From Phycisphaerales bacterium (GTDB taxonomy: Bacteria; Planctomycetota; Phycisphaerae; Phycisphaerales; SM1A02), in assembly GCA_020427625.1 (NCBI GenBank), contig JAGQOI010000037.1:1-8521 (forward strand): a stretch of DNA of 8,521 bases, written 5' to 3'. Positions within the stretch are counted from its first letter, which is position 1. Each line of letters starts with the position of its first letter. Positions 1 through 5,468 of this stretch are shown one piece after another. A program made the position numbers and the translations under genes. The notes under the pieces are model-generated. The model saw only the letters and a list, made by a program, of their open reading frames with translations. It did not search any database and was not told the DNA's origin.

Positions 1-1442
1 AGCGTCCGCGCGCCGGAGGCGCGACGCGAGGTGAGGAACGAGGCGATCTCGCCGAGCCAGACCGCGAACGTGTGCGCCTGGCACCACAGCGCCTGGCGCC
101 GACGGAACGCGTCGGCCGTGAACAGGCGCCACAGTCGACGCGGACGCAGGTGGAAGTGGAGCTCGAGGCACTTCACGCCGAGGAACAACTGCCACGGACG
201 AAGGTGCGGCTCGGCCAGCACCTGGTGCCGGTAGTCCCAGCGCCCCTGATCGAGTTCGACGAGCGGACGCGCACTCTGTGCCGCGGCGAACGGCGTCCAG
301 GTGTGCGGCGTGACGTACATCGCGTTGAGGTAGTCGCCGTCGTACGCCGCGAGGACCCGCGCGGCTCGCCAGAGCGACGACCATCGCTCGTCGCCGAGTC
401 CGACGATGTGACCGATCACCGAGAAGATGCCGTGCGCCTTGAGGAGTTGGCACGCGCGGAAGTCCTCGCGCGGCGTCGACCTCTTGCGGACCTGCGCGAG
501 CACCGCGGCGTCGGTCGACTCGATCCCCATGAGGACGTACAGGATGCCCGCATCGCGATACAGCGGCAGGATCGCCTCGTCGCGCACGATGTCCGTCGCC
601 CGGATCGTCGCGAAGATCCGGACCGGCAGCGCTCGCGCCGCAAGTTCCTCGAGCACGCGGCGCCAGACCCGCGGGAGTGTCGTCGGGTTCTCGTCGGCCA
701 GCGTGAGGAACCGCACGTCGTGCTCGCGGTACAGGAACTCCACCTCGTCGACGAACGCGACCGGGTCGCGGTGGCGCCAGCGCATCCAGAAGTCGTGCTG
801 CCCGCAGTACGTGCACCGGTGCGGGCAGCCGCGGGAGAACTGCACGACGGCCGCGCGCCCGAGCCCGAAGCACCGGTAGCGATCCCAGTCCTCGACGAGT
901 TCCCATCCGCGGCGGACGGCATCGAGATCGCGGAGGGGCGGGCGATCGGGGTTCGTGACGATGCGTCCGTTCGCGCGGCGGCTCACGCCGGTCACGTCGG
1001 CGAGCGCATCGTCGTCGGCGTCGGAGGCGAGGGCGGTGATGAGGTCGAGCGCGGTCGCCTCGCCCTCGCCGCGCACGATGAAGTCGACGGCGTCTTCGGC
1101 GGCGAGGATGGCGGACGCGTGATAGGTCGGGAACACGCCGCCGTAGACGGTGGTGACGGACGGAAGGGCGTGCCTGATCGCGCGGAGCATGCGAATGCAG
1201 ACGGGGTGGGCGGGGGTCGATCCGGCGTGTCCGGTCATGACGACGTCGGGCGCGGCAGCGCGGACGGCCTCGACGATGCGCTCATCGTCGAGGCGGAGGC
1301 ATTCGGCGTCGAGGAGGCGGACGGTGTGTCCGGCGTCGATGAGCGGGCCGCCGACGGCGATGAGGCCGAGCGGCACCTGGTGTCCGACGCCGACGGTGCT
1401 CGTGAGCGTCCGGTAGGGCGGATTGATGAGAAGAATGCGCAT
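1..1442 (-). CDS. bchE: B12-binding radical SAM protein, BchE-like anaerobic Mg-protoporphyrin IX monomethyl ester cyclase (3' end outside window)
   Basis: The frame is open from an ATG at 1442 to the window edge, giving 480 visible residues with no stop. Residues 1-130 form a Rossmann-type cobalamin-binding domain (start MRILLINPP, then PLGLIAVGGPL; VRGEGE at 123-128). The radical SAM core follows with RGCPHRCTYCGQ; Cys206, Cys210 and Cys213 give the CxxxCxxC iron-sulfur motif. The stretch LADENPT (248-254), IRATDIVRDEAILPLYRDAG (280-299) and YVTPHTWTPF (376-385) resembles BchE as I remember it. So does the tail RWDYRHQVL (401-409), seen in one BchE subgroup. BchE closes ring E of (bacterio)chlorophyll without oxygen, using SAM and cobalamin. 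The start is supported by GAGGA seven nt upstream, overlapping the stop of the regulator gene, so translation is probably coupled. The radical SAM/B12 class is near certain. The BchE substrate is inferred from remembered similarity; another B12-radical SAM cyclase or methylase is possible. Confidence 0.82.
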   Translation of the reverse strand, partial: MRILLINPPYRTLTSTVGVGHQVPLGLIAVGGPLIDAGHTVRLLDAECLRLDDERIVEAVRAAAPDVVMTGHAGSTPAHPVCIRMLRAIRHALPSVTTVYGGVFPTYHASAILAAEDAVDFIVRGEGEATALDLITALASDADDDALADVTGVSRRANGRIVTNPDRPPLRDLDAVRRGWELVEDWDRYRCFGLGRAAVVQFSRGCPHRCTYCGQHDFWMRWRHRDPVAFVDEVEFLYREHDVRFLTLADENPTTLPRVWRRVLEELAARALPVRIFATIRATDIVRDEAILPLYRDAGILYVLMGIESTDAAVLAQVRKRSTPREDFRACQLLKAHGIFSVIGHIVGLGDERWSSLWRAARVLAAYDGDYLNAMYVTPHTWTPFAAAQSARPLVELDQGRWDYRHQVLAEPHLRPWQLFLGVKCLELHFHLRPRRLWRLFTADAFRRRQALWCQAHTFAVWLGEIASFLTSRRASGART

Positions 1443-1452
1443 CGGCGTGTCC

Positions 1453-1986
1453 TCACGCGATCATCTTGCTGATCCGGTGACCCATCTTGACGAACCGGAT
1501 GACGGCATTGCGCGGCAGCCGGCGCAGCTGCTCGTACCAGGCGCTCGTCGATTCGAAGAACGTGAGCATGGCCTGCATGCGCTCGCCGACGAGATCGCGT
1601 TCGCGCGAGGCGCGTCCGCGTCGGGCCTCGTCGAGGCATTCGCGGAGGAGGCGCATGGTGGGGTCGATCTCGCGGCGCTTGCGTTCGTCGAGCACGATCT
1701 GGAACAGCTCCCAGACGTCGGTGAGCGTCTCGAAGTGATCGCGCCGGTCGCCGAGCACGTGGACGACCCGGACGATCCCCCAGGACTGGAGTTCGCGGAG
1801 ACTGGTGCTCACGTTGGAGCGGGCGACGCCGAGGGCCGCCACGAGATCGTCCGCGTGCAGCGGTCGCTCGGAGAGATAGAGGAGCGCGTGGATCTGCGCG
1901 ACGGTGCGGTTCACGCCCCAGCGGGTGCCCATCTCGCCCCAGTGGAGGACGAACTTCTGCACGGCCGGGGTCAGGGGAGTGGTCAC
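1453..1986 (-). CDS. GbsR/MarR-family winged-helix transcriptional regulator
   Basis: This 177-residue protein starts at GTG (1984-1986). AAGGA lies six nt upstream of the GTG, and the protein then begins VTTPLTPAVQKFVLHWGEMG. The frame stays open further upstream, but that part is arginine/proline-rich and runs through promoter and tandem repeats, so it is not coding. WGVNRTVAQIHALLYLS (23-39) followed by a winged helix at about 43-72 (LHADDLVAALGVARSNVSTSLRELQSWGIV) is typical of COG1510 GbsR-like repressors, as is the FETLTDVWELF stretch (85-95). The C-terminal half is helical and probably dimerises. The gene sits 10 bp ahead of the BchE-like gene on the same strand and has a palindrome over its own promoter. 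It therefore most likely represses this two-gene unit in response to an unknown ligand or redox signal. Family assignment is confident; the target is inferred from position. Confidence 0.88.
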   Translation of the reverse strand: MTTPLTPAVQKFVLHWGEMGTRWGVNRTVAQIHALLYLSERPLHADDLVAALGVARSNVSTSLRELQSWGIVRVVHVLGDRRDHFETLTDVWELFQIVLDERKRREIDPTMRLLRECLDEARRGRASRERDLVGERMQAMLTFFESTSAWYEQLRRLPRNAVIRFVKMGHRISKMIA

Positions 1987-2000
1987 GGCGATTCCTTCAT

Positions 2001-2016
2001 TTCTGTCACGACAGAA
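2001..2016. promoter_or_regulatory. perfect 16-bp palindromic operator
   Basis: TTCTGTC and GACAGAA form a perfect 7-bp inverted repeat around a 2-bp centre. The site overlaps the last two bases of the proposed -10 box and covers the expected transcription start. A dimeric winged-helix protein bound there would block RNA polymerase. The nearest candidate is the GbsR-like protein encoded immediately downstream, implying autorepression. Confidence 0.6.
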
Positions 2017-2043
2017 TATACGGAACATACGAGAAGAAGGCAA
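2015..2043 (-). promoter_or_regulatory. sigma70-like promoter of the regulator/bchE-like operon
   Basis: Reading the minus strand, TTGCCT (2038-2043) is followed after exactly 17 nt by TATATT (2015-2020). These match the sigma70 consensus at 4/6 and 5/6 positions. Transcription would begin near 2008, about 22 nt before the GTG, leaving room for the AAGGA ribosome site. The segment is distinctly AT-richer than its surroundings. Confidence 0.6.
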
Positions 2044-2107
2044 GCGTCGTCCGGTCCGGAGTCCGGAATCGTTCCGGCGTCGGGCCGGGCCGGCGGCATG
2101 GCGGCGC

Positions 2108-2172
2108 GGCACGGTGGGACGGCACGGTGGGACGGCACGGTGGGACGGCAGGGTGGGACGGCACGGTGGGAC
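2108..2172. repeat. five tandem copies of a 13-bp unit
   Basis: The unit GGCACGGTGGGAC occurs five times head to tail (starts at 2108, 2121, 2134, 2147, 2160). Only the fourth copy differs, with one C-to-G change. Thirteen is not a multiple of three and the repeat lies between two genes, so it is not coding. Each unit carries GG and GGG runs on the plus strand, which could form a G-rich structure. Near-identity suggests recent slippage-type expansion. Confidence 0.9.
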
Positions 2173-2182
2173 GGGGCGAGAT

Positions 2183-2209
2183 CGCCGCCGCCGTCGCGGC
2201 GCGGCGGCG
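2183..2209. terminator. GC-rich hairpin downstream of serS
   Basis: CGCCGCCGC (2183-2191) pairs perfectly with GCGGCGGCG (2201-2209) around a 9-nt loop. It begins 27 nt past the serS stop on the minus strand. It has no T-tract, so intrinsic termination is uncertain. The local sequence is almost pure GC, where such stems also arise by chance. Confidence 0.3.
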
Positions 2210-2236
2210 GGCGTCGGCATCACCATCGTCCGGGGA

Positions 2237-3637
2237 TCAGCCGCCGATGCGCTCGCGGCCGCCCATGTGGGGTCGCAGCGCGGGCGGGATCGTCACCGTG
2301 CCGTCGGCCTGCTGGTGGATCTCGAGGATCGGGATGAGGATCCGCGGGCTCGCGATGACGGTGTTGTTCAGCGAGTGACAGAACACGTTGTTCCCGTGCT
2401 CGTCGCGGTACCGCATCTTCAGGCGACGGCACTGGAAGTCGTAGAGCCGCGACGCGGAGTGCGTCTCGCCGTACGCGCCGGTCGGGCGCCCGGCGGCGTC
2501 GAGGTCGCCGCGCCCGGGCATCCAGCACTCGATGTCCACCATGTCCGCGTTCTTCGGACCGAGATCGCCCGTGCAGCACTGGAGCAGACGGTAGGGGAGT
2601 TCGAGCGACTGGAGGAGGTCCTCGACGAAGCCGATCATCTTCGCATGCCAGGCGCGGCTCTCCGCCTCGTCGGCGCGACAGATCACGACCTGCTCCACCT
2701 TGTCGAACTGGTGGATGCGGTACAGACCGGCCGTGTCCTTCCCGGCCGCGCCCGCCTCGCGACGGAAGCACGTCGACACCGTCGCGTACCGCCGGGGGAG
2801 GGTCTCGGCGTCGAGGATCTCGTCCTGGTGCAGGCCCATGAGTCCGACCTCGCCGGTGCCGGTGAGGAAGAGGTCGTGTCCGCTGCCGCGCCGGGACTCC
2901 TCGATGTGATACGCCTGGTCGCGCCCGGCCGGGAAGAAGCCGGTGCCGACCATGCATTCCTCCCGGACGATGACCGGCACCGACATCGGTGTGAAGCCGT
3001 GCTCGTTCGTCATCCGATCGAAGGCGTAGCGGAGCACGGCCTGGTGCAGACGCATGCCGTCGCCGACGAGGACGTAGTGCCTTGCGCCCGACATGCCGAC
3101 GGCGCGCTGGAAGTCCACGAGCCCGAGATCGGCGATGAGGTCGAGGTGCGTCTTCGGCGCGAAGCCCCGGTTCGCCTCGAACGGTCGGGTCGGGTCGAAC
3201 CCGTCCGGATGCCAGGTGCGGATCTGGACGTTGTCGTCGGCGGAGCGGCCGCGGGGCACGTCGTCGTCGGGCGGCTGCGGGACTTCCAGGAGCAGCGCGT
3301 CGAGTTCGGGCGTGATCTGGGTGATCTCGTGTTCGAACGCCTGGATCTCGTTCTTGAGCGTGACGGGGCGCGATTCGAGGTCGCGGATCTCGGTCTCCAG
3401 CGCGTCGCGGGCGGCGCCTTCGGCGGTCTTGAGCAGGCCCTTGAGGCGCCCGATCTGCGGACCGACGACCTTGCTGATCTTCTTCTGCTCGGCGCGCCGG
3501 ACCTCCTGCTCGGTCATGAGCTGGCGCCGACGCTCGTCGAGCCGGAGGACGTGCTCGATGTCGACGTCGATGTTCTTGTCCCGGGCCCCGGCCTTGAACC
3601 GGTCCGGATCCTCGCGGAGGCGCTTGAGATCGATCAT
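2237..3637 (-). CDS. serS: Seryl-tRNA synthetase
   Basis: This 466-residue class II aminoacyl-tRNA synthetase charges tRNA-Ser (and tRNA-Sec where present) with serine in the cytoplasm. Residues 1-115 are the charged helical hairpin that grips the long variable arm of tRNA-Ser. Motif 1 is around GFTPMSVPVIVREECMVGTG (214-233). The substrate loop reads LTGTGEVGLMGLHQDEIL (258-275). Motif 2 is CFRREAGAAGKDTAGLYRIHQF (290-311), and motif 3 with its arginine is LNNTVIASPRILIPILE (423-439). It is longer than the usual 420-430 residues. The substrate loop has TGE where TAE is usual, and motif 3 has NNTVIASPR where NGTALAVGR-like sequence is common, so it belongs to a divergent branch. nadK lies 54 bp upstream on the same strand. 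The ATG has no clear Shine-Dalgarno but has a TACGAT box seven nt before it. Identity is certain. Confidence 0.97.
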   Translation of the reverse strand: MIDLKRLREDPDRFKAGARDKNIDVDIEHVLRLDERRRQLMTEQEVRRAEQKKISKVVGPQIGRLKGLLKTAEGAARDALETEIRDLESRPVTLKNEIQAFEHEITQITPELDALLLEVPQPPDDDVPRGRSADDNVQIRTWHPDGFDPTRPFEANRGFAPKTHLDLIADLGLVDFQRAVGMSGARHYVLVGDGMRLHQAVLRYAFDRMTNEHGFTPMSVPVIVREECMVGTGFFPAGRDQAYHIEESRRGSGHDLFLTGTGEVGLMGLHQDEILDAETLPRRYATVSTCFRREAGAAGKDTAGLYRIHQFDKVEQVVICRADEAESRAWHAKMIGFVEDLLQSLELPYRLLQCCTGDLGPKNADMVDIECWMPGRGDLDAAGRPTGAYGETHSASRLYDFQCRRLKMRYRDEHGNNVFCHSLNNTVIASPRILIPILEIHQQADGTVTIPPALRPHMGGRERIGG

Positions 3638-3644
3638 GGGCGGG

Positions 3645-3653
3645 ATCGTAGCA
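3645..3653 (-). promoter_or_regulatory. possible extended -10 box of serS, near-leaderless start
   Basis: On the minus strand TGC-TACGAT (3645-3653) resembles an extended -10 element. It ends seven nt before the serS ATG, so transcription would begin at or next to the start codon. No good -35 match is visible. serS could also simply be co-transcribed from nadK. Confidence 0.3.
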
Positions 3654-3691
3654 CCGACGCCTCGACGCGACCATGCGGACGGGTTCGTGGA

Positions 3692-4552
3692 TCAGATGCC
3701 GCGGTCACGGTAGTTCGGCGGCGCGGCCCAGCGCATCTTCTCGAGGAGGATCGTCCAGTACGACGTCTCGGGATTGACGACGAGTCGCGCGTGCTGCGGC
3801 GTGCGCCGGATGGTGACGGTGTCGTCGATCTCGAGCGTGAGTGCCGCCTGTCCGTCGAGCACGAGGGACGTGGACTCGTTCGGACGGGTGATGGCGATCT
3901 CCAGCACGGCGGTCGCGGGCAGCACGACGGGTCGGAAGGCGAGACTGTGCGGCGCGAGGGGGGTGACGACGATCGCGTCGACGGCGGGATGCACGATGGG
4001 TCCGCCGGCGGAGACGTTGTAGGCCGTCGAGCCGACGGGGGTCGAGATGATGACGCCGTCGCCGTTGAGCACCGGCCCGGCCGCGCCGTCGGCGGAGAGC
4101 ATGAGTTCGATCATCCGGAACGGTCGACCGGCGGTGACGACGCAGTCGTTGAGCGCGACGCCGTCGTGCCGGATCGTGCCGTCGGCGGCGCGGACGGTGA
4201 CGGCGAGGACCGTGCAGCGTCGGAGGGGGGGATGGTCGCCGAAGACGACGGCGGCATGTCGGGCGAGGGAGTCGAGGTCGAACTCGGCGAGGAATCCGAG
4301 TCGTCCGACGTTGACGCCGATGAAGGGCAGGTCGCGGTCGAGGAACCGTCGGGCTTCGCTGAGGATGGTCCCGTCGCCGCCGATGACGATGGCGCGGTCG
4401 GCGCCGTTGATCTCGGGCCGCGGATCGTCATCGACGTCGATGTCGGCGACGATCTCGGCGTATCCGGCGATGGCGGCGGGAAGGGCCGCGAGGACCTCCT
4501 GCGTCTCGGGTCGGGAGCGGCGGCTCAGCAAGAGGACACGTGCGGGCGGCAT
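3692..4552 (-). CDS. nadK: NAD kinase
   Basis: This 286-residue ATP-NAD kinase phosphorylates NAD to NADP and is the sole usual source of NADP(H). The diagnostic GGDGT is at 58-62. NVGRLGFL is at 81-88, the ALND nucleotide-binding motif at 134-137, and the glycine-rich GDGVIISTPVGSTAY at 164-178. The C-terminal beta domain has LDGQ at 232-235. Length and motif order are normal for the bacterial family, and no key residue is missing. The ATG at 4552 lacks a Shine-Dalgarno, but a TAGAAT box lies eight nt upstream, suggesting a near-leaderless mRNA. serS follows after 54 bp, so the two probably share a transcript. The upstream side is separated from the DUF1080 gene by a perfect palindrome. Confidence 0.97.
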   Translation of the reverse strand: MPPARVLLLSRRSRPETQEVLAALPAAIAGYAEIVADIDVDDDPRPEINGADRAIVIGGDGTILSEARRFLDRDLPFIGVNVGRLGFLAEFDLDSLARHAAVVFGDHPPLRRCTVLAVTVRAADGTIRHDGVALNDCVVTAGRPFRMIELMLSADGAAGPVLNGDGVIISTPVGSTAYNVSAGGPIVHPAVDAIVVTPLAPHSLAFRPVVLPATAVLEIAITRPNESTSLVLDGQAALTLEIDDTVTIRRTPQHARLVVNPETSYWTILLEKMRWAAPPNYRDRGI

Positions 4553-4560
4553 GGGTCGCC

Positions 4561-4566
4561 ATTCTA
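4561..4566 (-). promoter_or_regulatory. possible -10 box of nadK, near-leaderless start
   Basis: TAGAAT on the minus strand matches the -10 consensus at 5/6 positions and lies eight nt before the nadK ATG. That places the transcript start within a base or two of the start codon. The -35 region is weak (TGGGTG at 17-nt spacing). Confidence 0.4.
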
Positions 4567-4595
4567 CCGGGCCGATTTCCGATCACCCATTCGGA

Positions 4596-4624
4596 TTTGG
4601 GACAGTTCCCGGAACTGTCCCAAA
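4596..4624. repeat. perfect 29-bp REP-like palindrome
   Basis: TTTGGGACAGTTCC (4596-4609) and GGAACTGTCCCAAA (4611-4624) are exact reverse complements around a single C. The element sits six nt past the DUF1080 stop and about 30 nt upstream of the nadK -10 box. No T-tract follows on either strand. The GGGACAGTTCC core resembles dispersed REP-type palindromes that I recall from many bacterial genomes, some linked to Y1 (RAYT) transposases; that link is from memory. It could also work as a terminator or attenuator between the two genes. Confidence 0.75.
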
Positions 4625-4630
4625 CCGCTC

Positions 4631-5329
4631 TCACGGCGCGTCAGGGCGGATCGGCGCGATTCGGACGTCTCGCCAACGGATCACGCCCGTGCCGCCGGTA
4701 TGGACCTGCAGCGCGATGAGGCCCGACGCGTCCGCGTCGTCGATGAGGTCCGCGCACGGAACGTCGTTCACCCACGTCCGGAGCCGGTCGCCGACGGCGC
4801 GAATGCGGTAGCGGTTCCAGTCGTCGACCCGAAACGCCGCCCGAGCCGCGGCGTGCGCCTCGCCCTCCAGCGACGCCAGCCACCCGCGCCGACTCTCGTC
4901 GTAGATCCCGCCCGACCACGATCGCGCCGACGGATCGATCTCGCACTGGTAGCCGTACACGACGCCGTCCGGACGGACGTGCGAACGGAACTGGATCCCC
5001 GAATTCCCCGGGACGTCCAGCCGCACGTCCAGCGTCAACTCGAAGTCCGACCACTCGCCGCTCGTGCACAGAAACGTGTTCGGGCCCGGACCCGCCGTCC
5101 CCACGATGCACCCGTCGTCGACCCGAAACGTCGCGCCGCCGCCCACCACGTGCCACCCGGACAGCGAATGACCGTCGAACAGCGCGATCACCGCTCCCGC
5201 CGCCGCCTCCGCCACGTGCGCATCCGCCTGAGGATCCGGCGTGGCCGCGACGGGAGGCGGCTTCGTCGCACACCCGAACGCGAGCAGCACGACGACCACC
5301 GGCACCCTTGAACGAAGCGGTATCGACAT
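4631..5329 (-). CDS. DUF1080 (3-keto-disaccharide hydrolase-like) lipoprotein
   Basis: This 232-residue protein begins MSIPLRSRVPVVVVLLAFGC. Its short basic stretch, hydrophobic core and lipobox at Cys20 predict a lipid-anchored envelope protein. A Pro/Ala linker (about 21-48) leads into one DUF1080 domain, a jelly-roll related to concanavalin/LamG. Recognisable landmarks are LFDGHSLSGW (50-59), DFELTLDVRLDVPGNSGIQFRS (95-116), YGYQCEID (125-132), WNRYRIRAVGDRLRTWVND (171-189) and a final strand RDVRIAPI (220-227). Family members act on or bind glycans; some hydrolyse 3-keto-glycosides, but the substrate cannot be read from this sequence. The ATG at 5329 was chosen over a longer in-frame start at 5434. 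The extra 35 residues run through a non-coding repeat and would bury the signal peptide. There is no Shine-Dalgarno, but TATCAT lies seven nt upstream. It is divergent from the SDR gene. Confidence 0.9.
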   Translation of the reverse strand: MSIPLRSRVPVVVVLLAFGCATKPPPVAATPDPQADAHVAEAAAGAVIALFDGHSLSGWHVVGGGATFRVDDGCIVGTAGPGPNTFLCTSGEWSDFELTLDVRLDVPGNSGIQFRSHVRPDGVVYGYQCEIDPSARSWSGGIYDESRRGWLASLEGEAHAAARAAFRVDDWNRYRIRAVGDRLRTWVNDVPCADLIDDADASGLIALQVHTGGTGVIRWRDVRIAPIRPDAP

Positions 5330-5336
5330 GGCCGCG

Positions 5337-5342
5337 ATGATA
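5337..5342 (-). promoter_or_regulatory. possible -10 box of the DUF1080 gene, near-leaderless start
   Basis: TATCAT on the minus strand matches the -10 consensus at 5/6 and ends seven nt before the ATG, the same arrangement as at nadK and serS. No convincing -35 is visible at 16-18 nt. Confidence 0.35.
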
Positions 5343-5371
5343 GCCGACTCGCGCGATCGAACCCCGCTGCG

Positions 5372-5395
5372 CCTCCCTGCCTCGGTGTCTCCGTG
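5372..5395. repeat. degenerate 8-bp tandem repeat, three units, in the divergent intergenic region
   Basis: On the minus strand CACGGAGA, CACCGAGG and CAGGGAGG stand head to tail and are preceded by TCAC. This style of short CACNGAGN repeat is one I recall as dispersed in non-coding DNA of many environmental bacteria. Apart from this repeat and the TATCAT box, the 139-bp region between the DUF1080 and SDR genes holds little. No clear plus-strand promoter was seen. Confidence 0.5.
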
Positions 5396-5456
5396 GTGAT
5401 CCCGCTGGACGCCGGGCCGTCCCGAGGTCACCATGCATCGTCCGCAACGCCCTCAC

Positions 5457-5461
5457 AGGAG
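5457..5461 (+). promoter_or_regulatory. Shine-Dalgarno deciding the SDR start
   Basis: AGGAG lies seven nt before the ATG at 5469 and favours it over the in-frame ATG at 5433. This places the lipoprotein signal at the true N-terminus. Confidence 0.7.
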
Positions 5462-5468
5462 TCTCACG

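Noticed and set aside
72..1472. A 466-codon plus-strand open frame
   Set aside because: It is antisense to the BchE-like gene, whose radical SAM motif and domain order are unmistakable. The plus-strand product is compositionally biased and resembles nothing.
2063..2077. A small hairpin, CCGGAA-TCG-TTCCGG
   Set aside because: A six-bp stem is expected by chance in sequence this GC-rich, and it is not placed at a gene end.
1987..2110. A possible cobalamin or other riboswitch ahead of the B12-dependent radical SAM gene
   Set aside because: The predicted leader is only about 22 nt and nothing resembling a B12-box was seen.
1987..2226. An N-terminal extension of the regulator by 80 residues
   Set aside because: The extension is translated from the promoter, the palindrome and the 13-bp repeat. 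The GTG at 1986 has a good Shine-Dalgarno and gives the normal family length.
2220..3674. A 484-codon minus-strand frame overlapping serS
   Set aside because: It is the shifted frame of serS and encodes an Arg/Pro-rich product; the neighbouring frame contains all SerRS motifs.
1904..5311. A 1135-codon plus-strand open frame
   Set aside because: It lies antisense to the 5' end of the regulator gene, all of serS and nadK, and most of the DUF1080 gene. It also crosses the operator and the tandem repeat. Its translation is a low-complexity Arg/Asp/Val/Ala mix with no recognisable domain. It stays open because of GC-rich codon usage in the tandem genes opposite it.
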